Positions 59,848 through 64,000 of a stretch of 64,000 bases of DNA are shown piece by piece. The DNA comes from Tritrichomonas musculus (lineage: Eukaryota; Parabasalia; Tritrichomonadida; Tritrichomonadidae). The DNA lies in the NCBI GenBank assembly GCA_039105265.1, contig JAPFFF010000017.1:992001-1056000 (forward strand), written 5' to 3'. A program made the translations under genes and the position numbers. Below the pieces are notes generated by a model. It saw only the letters and a list, made by a program, of their open reading frames with translations, did not search any database and was not told the DNA's origin. Within the stretch, counting starts at the first letter, position 1; each line of letters begins with the position of its first letter.

Positions 59848-60096
59848 ATTAAGGTACAAATCCAGTACGTTATTTTTTGAATAGGAGAACGTTTATTATT
59901 TGAATAGTTGCATGTCTCTGAAAAAGTTTAAATTGACTAGGTTTGTTTTTGACACTTATTTTACAATTTAAATAAACATTATGACATGTTATATGAAATG
60001 AATGAAAATAATCGTTTTTTATTTAACATGTCATCTTATTCTTTGAGAATGTCAAAAAAAATTGCGGTTACTAAACGTACTGGATTTGTACCTTAA
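59848..60096. mobile_element. Short inverted-repeat element (MITE), about 245 bases
   Basis: Ends carry a perfect inverted repeat: TTAAGGTACAAATCCAGTAC plus GTT at 59848-59870, and its complement at 60074-60096. The outermost TTAA can be read as a duplicated TTAA target (piggyBac style) or, one base in, a duplicated TA target (Tc1/mariner style) with 20-bp ends starting AGGTAC. Inside, an 11-bp inverted pair ATGACATGTTA (59981, complement at 60024) nests a second hairpin. No coding capacity. Confidence 0.72.
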
Positions 60097-60436
60097 ATTA
60101 AAATACCTTTTCTTTTATGGCTTTTTTTCAAAAAACGTGGAACGATTGAATAATAAAAAAAAATAATTAATAGCATAATTTCCTTGCTTTAAATTAAAAG
60201 CAAATTTAACAATAAAATTCTTTTTTGAAATATTATTATTATGGCGGAATGACAAACTATAGAAAAAGTTACACCATTTTTTTCTGAGGAAAATTCGTTA
60301 TTCTGACTTTTTGAGTTAATTGAGAAGGCATACAAAAAGTTCTAAAATTTTCTTGTAAAGTTTTGAAAAAGTTCACTAAGATAAAACCATGAAAAAGCGC
60401 CATTTTTATAGAACTAAACCAATCAAAGAAACCGAG
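60097..60436. other. Spacer between the MITE and the Mutator-like element
   Basis: AT-rich, 340 bases, nothing recognisable. The element's 120-bp repeats begin abruptly near 60437 with a sharp rise in GC. Confidence 0.5.
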
Positions 60437-60954
60437 ATGACGACATTGCCGCCCATAGCATGATCACGATCAGTAATGCTTAGCAGCTAGCTGGTTGTAA
60501 CTGCGGCGAGTCGTCATCCGGACAAAGATATCACGATTTCATCCGGAAGATCTGGAATGACGACATTGCCGCCCATAGCAAGACCACGATCAGCAATGCT
60601 TAGCAGCTAGCTGGTTGTAACTGCGGCGAGTCGTCATCCGGACAAAGATATCACGATTTCATCCGGAAGATCTGGAATGACGACATTGCCGCCCATAGCA
60701 AGACCACGATCAGCAATGCTTAGCAGCTAGCTGGTTGTAACTGCGGCGAGTCGTCATCCGGACAAAGATATCGCGATTTCATCCGGAAGATCTGGAATGA
60801 CGACATTGCCGCCCATAGCAAGACCACGATCAGCAATGCTTAGCAGCTAGCTGGTTGTAACTGCGGCGAGTCGTCATCCGGACAAAGATATCACGATTTC
60901 ATCCGGAAGATCTGGAATGACGACATTGCCGCCCATAGGACGACCACGGTGGCA
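60437..60954 (+). repeat. 120-bp tandem repeats, left arm (four full units plus part)
   Basis: Units start at 60437, 60557, 60677 and 60797, with a partial fifth at 60917. Each begins ATGACGACATTGCCGCCC and contains gcttagcagctagctgg and catccggaagatctgg. Units differ at only a few sites: the first has a few changes and one unit has tatcgcg for tatcacg. Much more GC-rich than the surrounding DNA. Confidence 0.95.
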
Positions 60955-61087
60955 ATAAAAAGATGAAAATAAAACAAACAAAAAACAAACAAAATTGATT
61001 ATTTAATATTATTATTACGATTTTTTAATTTTTTTATTTTGATAAAGCTTATTTAAAATATTCTGAGTCTTCTCAGAAATTTGTTAA
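60955..61087 (+). repeat. Inner inverted-repeat segment, left, with a hairpin
   Basis: AT-rich segment matching the complement of 63485-63650. At 61061-61078 is the hairpin TTCTGAG-tctt-CTCAGAA; its partner is at 63494-63511, just past the transposase stop. The transposase start is 59 bases further on. Confidence 0.88.
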
Positions 61088-61145
61088 ATTTTTTTTTTTA
61101 TAAATATATATAACTTTTTGAAAGAATTATGGTCTTTTTATATTT

Positions 61146-63488
61146 ATGGAAGAAGACCAAAATCTTTATTATTCAGCGAAATATCTATCTCATACGCAAA
61201 GACCTAATTCTTTAAAAGATAAAGGATTAAGAACATTCATTGAAATTGTTCCTTTGCATTCTCAGAATTTCAATATCATTTCGCTAATCCTTTTCCTCGA
61301 TAGCTTAACCAAAGAATTTATATGCAACAACAAAAGAGTTTATAATGACATTTTTTCGTTTAGTTGCTGTAATAAATCAAAGATAAATACTGAAATTCAA
61401 ATATTTAGCATAACTGTCAAAAACGATTTGGAAACCATTAAAGTTCTCGCTAGAGATCAACTCCTTGAAAACCAAACTATGAAAGTTGTTACTATTGATT
61501 TTGAAGAATGTATCATGACGTCGCCATATACTTTGAAAAATAAAGAGTGTCCTTTTTTGACTCAAGATTTTTGGAATAAACAATGTAAACATAAAAATTC
61601 AATGCTTTATACTTTTTGTAATTACGTAGCTCGAAAAAATTCTAATTTTCCAATATTTATAAAATTTGCTTTTCAAAACTTTTTAGATAAAAGAACCTTG
61701 CGTAGAAGAGCCGTTAGTTTTCAAGGTTATGATGATTTTTATAAAATTTTATTGCATTTACCTGGTTTTGTTTATATTGAGATAAGTACTCAAAAAGTTC
61801 AGGACGATGGATTTGCATTTAAATTTAATAATGATTTTGCTTTTATTAAAAATATAATATGGATTATGCCTTGGGCTTTAGAAGTTATAAATTATATGCA
61901 TTATTTGCAAATTGATGCTTCTTTTTATGCGCTTAAGCCTTACAAATTTTGTATATACCATTCAATTTATTTCAATTCAAGTTTTCCTTTCGCATTATCA
62001 ATTGGCCCTAAAGAGAACCGTTTTTTATATAATTTATTATTTGATGGATTAAATAAGTTTTGTTTAAATAAAAATGTTTTTGAAAATAAAGTTGTTTTAT
62101 CAGATTTAGGTTCTCCTATCAAAAAGTTCTGTAAATTACATTCAAATATTCAATATTTTTGTCATCGTCATATTATACAAATATTTGGACCTAAATCATC
62201 ATTAGGCATATGGGTTGCAAGGTTATTGAGATGCAAAACATATTTAATATATAAACAAGAAAAAGAATTTATTTTAGTTGAAATGGACGAATATAAAAAA
62301 GATCCAAATTCACCTTTATTTGACGATACCGATCAAGATAATGAAAAAAAACAAAAATTAAAAGATTTTGAAATTATGTTAAAAGATATAGATGAAGTGG
62401 AAAGAATGCCAAATAAAGAAGAAATTAAAAAAAGTGATTATTATATTGCTAATTGGGCAATATGGATTCGTTCTGACCACCATGTAGCTCGTTGTTCAAA
62501 TCATTCGGAAGGTTTCCACGGAAATATCAATCAAAAATTGCCAGATTCCGGAACTCATTCATTTAAAACTGGTTTCACAACAATTGTAAATTATTTATTA
62601 AATTATATAAATAATTACTCAGATATTTGTGGAAATTCTTTTCAAAATAAACATCAAAAAATGATTCAAAAAGTTATACAAATTCTTAGCAAGAGACCAG
62701 ATAATTATTTAAAATGTTCAAAAGAAAATTGTGATTGTGGTGAAGATGATTTTGTTGAATCAATTTATGGAGTGAAACTTCCTTGCATACATACAATATT
62801 AAATAATTTTTGCAAATCAGAAATATTTAATATTGTTAAAAATAGCAATGAAATTGATATTCAATATTTATTTGTTCAATCTCTCAAAAAGTTCCCCAAT
62901 TATAAATTTGAAAAAAATCTTTTTAAATCAAATAGAAAAAATATAGATAGAATAATATCAATATACGAAGTTGAAAAGAATAGAAAGTTTGATAAGGAAT
63001 CATTGAATATATTAGGCTCTTTTATTAATGAGTTTCTTAATTGTTTTACATATGTTTTACCAAAATTCCCAAATATTAATCCAAATGATGCCAAATATTC
63101 TGGAAATCATTTTGATTTTCGAGCACTTGATGAAAAATTGGTTTTCAGAAAAAAGAAAGAAGAAAGTAACACAAGTCAAAAGAAAGAAAAATTAAAACTT
63201 GAAAATTTATACGACGAAGATGACAATTTTGATTCAATGATAAAAGACTGTAATGCTGACATCGAATTAATTAAGAAAAAATACTATGAAACGAAGGCTG
63301 AAATTAAAGGAATGTATCCTCAATTATCATATCATGATATCGAAAAAATATGTTTTTCTAATTTTGTCCGCTATGTTTTTGAAACTAGATGCGATAATTC
63401 AGGTGTCATATATTTTTTATCTAAATTCAAAATAGCAAGTTGGAAAAATGCAGATTTAGCTGTAGGTGGTAACAGATTTTTCTCTTAA
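61146..63488 (+). CDS. Mutator-like (MULE) transposase
   Basis: 780 residues, uninterrupted. The MULE DDE domain is recognisable: D257 in YLQIDASFYA, D320 in VVLSDLGSPI followed by the C-x-H-type text FCHRHIIQIF (C339, H342), and a likely third acid E455 in SNHSEGFHGNIN (family 'N-x-x-E-s-x-N'). A Cys cluster at about 540-555 (CSKENCDCGEDD, LPCIHTI) resembles the zinc-binding SWIM-like segment often found after the DDE core in MULEs. The N-terminal 200 residues would hold the DNA-binding part; CPFL and KQCKHK pairs are candidates for zinc ligands. The stop codon itself lies inside the right terminal repeat. All catalytic residues are present, so the enzyme may be active. Confidence 0.88.
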   Translation: MEEDQNLYYSAKYLSHTQRPNSLKDKGLRTFIEIVPLHSQNFNIISLILFLDSLTKEFICNNKRVYNDIFSFSCCNKSKINTEIQIFSITVKNDLETIKVLARDQLLENQTMKVVTIDFEECIMTSPYTLKNKECPFLTQDFWNKQCKHKNSMLYTFCNYVARKNSNFPIFIKFAFQNFLDKRTLRRRAVSFQGYDDFYKILLHLPGFVYIEISTQKVQDDGFAFKFNNDFAFIKNIIWIMPWALEVINYMHYLQIDASFYALKPYKFCIYHSIYFNSSFPFALSIGPKENRFLYNLLFDGLNKFCLNKNVFENKVVLSDLGSPIKKFCKLHSNIQYFCHRHIIQIFGPKSSLGIWVARLLRCKTYLIYKQEKEFILVEMDEYKKDPNSPLFDDTDQDNEKKQKLKDFEIMLKDIDEVERMPNKEEIKKSDYYIANWAIWIRSDHHVARCSNHSEGFHGNINQKLPDSGTHSFKTGFTTIVNYLLNYINNYSDICGNSFQNKHQKMIQKVIQILSKRPDNYLKCSKENCDCGEDDFVESIYGVKLPCIHTILNNFCKSEIFNIVKNSNEIDIQYLFVQSLKKFPNYKFEKNLFKSNRKNIDRIISIYEVEKNRKFDKESLNILGSFINEFLNCFTYVLPKFPNINPNDAKYSGNHFDFRALDEKLVFRKKKEESNTSQKKEKLKLENLYDEDDNFDSMIKDCNADIELIKKKYYETKAEIKGMYPQLSYHDIEKICFSNFVRYVFETRCDNSGVIYFLSKFKIASWKNADLAVGGNRFFS

Positions 63489-63545
63489 CAAATTTCTGAG
63501 AAGACTCAGAATATTTTAAATAAGCTTTATCAAAAAAAAAAAAAT

Positions 63546-63578
<33 letters not shown>

Positions 63579-63650
63579 CACAATAATATTAAATAATCAA
63601 TTTTGTTTGTTTTTTGTTTGTTTTATTTTCATCTTTTTATTGCCACCGTG
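63485..63650 (-). repeat. Inner inverted-repeat segment, right, with hairpin and A-rich run
   Basis: Complement of the left inner segment. It includes the last base pairs of the transposase gene, the hairpin at 63494-63511 (TTCTGAG-aaga-CTCAGAA), and an expanded aaaaataaaaat tract (63532-63578) that is longer than on the left. The tract is the only marked difference between the arms. Confidence 0.88.
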
Positions 63651-64000
63651 GTCGTCCTATGGGCGGCAATGTCGTCAATTCCAGATCTTCCGGATGAAAT
63701 CGTGATATCTTTGTCCGGATGACGACTCGCCGCAGTTACAACCAGCTAGCTGCTAAGCATTGCTGATCGTGGTCTTGCTATGGGCGGCAATGTCGTCATT
63801 CCAGATCTTCCGGATGAAATCGCGATATCTTTGTCCGGATGACGACTCGCCGCAGTTACAACCAGCTAGCTGCTAAGCATTGCTGATCGTGGTCTTGCTA
63901 TGGGCGGCAATGTCGTCATTCCAGATCTTCCGGATGAAATCGCGATATCTTTGTCCGGATGACGACTCGCCGCAGTTACAACCAGCTAGCTGCTAAGCAT
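63651..64000 (-). repeat. 120-bp tandem repeats, right arm (about three units seen)
   Basis: Minus-strand copies of the 120-bp unit, starting after the shared cacggtggcaat boundary. The array continues past the window end, so total copy number is unknown. Confidence 0.93.

Larger units (their letters stand above)
60437..64000 (+). mobile_element. Mutator-like transposon with tandem-repeat inverted ends (runs past window end)
   Basis: Left arm 60437-61087 and right arm 63485 to beyond 64000 are inverted copies. Each outer part is an array of GC-rich 120-bp units. The inner part is a shared 170-base AT-rich segment ending aaatttgttaa. Between them lies one intact transposase gene. The two arms are almost identical except in an A/T-run region, so the insertion is young. 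Mutator-like elements with long inverted ends are known in Trichomonas; arms made of tandem 120-bp units are unusual. The far end and target duplication are outside the window. Confidence 0.88.

Overview
This window looks like nuclear DNA of a parabasalid flagellate of the Trichomonas/Tritrichomonas type. It is very AT-rich. Genes are almost all uninterrupted and lie on both strands with AT-rich gaps of 0.2-1 kb. The only convincing intron (4401-4617) has a GTATGT donor and a branch site (CTAAC) pressed against the acceptor CAG, as trichomonad introns do. The gene families also fit: a BspA-type leucine-rich surface protein, a DUF3447-type ankyrin locus, degenerate kinase and PP1-like genes, Asn-rich proteins, Mutator-like DNA transposons and a KilA-N-bearing virus-like element. 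The genus is inferred. The intron 3' end differs from the T. vaginalis consensus, which points away from that species.

Layout. 1-9.3 kb: the end of a helical-repeat protein, calnexin, a PP5-type phosphatase with the intron, a secreted bacterial-type endonuclease I, a coiled-coil protein and a Rab GTPase. 9.8-19 kb: a trichomonad protein, a pseudokinase, the large BspA-type surface protein with a 27-bp minisatellite, a C2-like protein and a secreted histidine acid phosphatase. 19.7-37.4 kb: a CEP164-like WW/coiled-coil protein, another coiled-coil protein, an MFS transporter, a PP1-like protein that has lost metal ligands, an Asn-repeat protein, a very long low-complexity protein with a C2-like core, and histone H4.

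Mobile DNA. 38398-39481 is a newly delimited non-autonomous element with 14-bp inverted ends, a 10-bp target duplication and internal 52-bp repeats. 40275-45120 is a fossil virus-like (Polinton-type) element with a primase-like gene, an integrase, a KilA-N protein and several unknown genes. 59848-60096 is a short inverted-repeat element. From 60437 to the window end lies a Mutator-like transposon with an intact 780-residue transposase. Its long inverted ends are built of GC-rich 120-bp tandem repeats.

45.8-59.4 kb: a GT61-like glycosyltransferase, a RhoGAP protein, an inhibitory-type serpin, a nitroreductase, a possible Sds3/BRMS1-like chromatin protein, a broken ankyrin locus, tRNA-Asp(GUC), a coiled-coil protein and a broken CEP104-like gene.

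Functional threads are inferred. CEP164-like and CEP104-like genes belong to basal-body and ciliary-tip biology. Calnexin, Rab, the GT61-like enzyme and the secreted hydrolases belong to the secretory pathway. The most noteworthy signals are the tandem-repeat-ended Mutator element, the 1.08-kb element with a clean target duplication, the primase/integrase/KilA-N fossil, and the recurring AT-rich inserts in the ankyrin locus.
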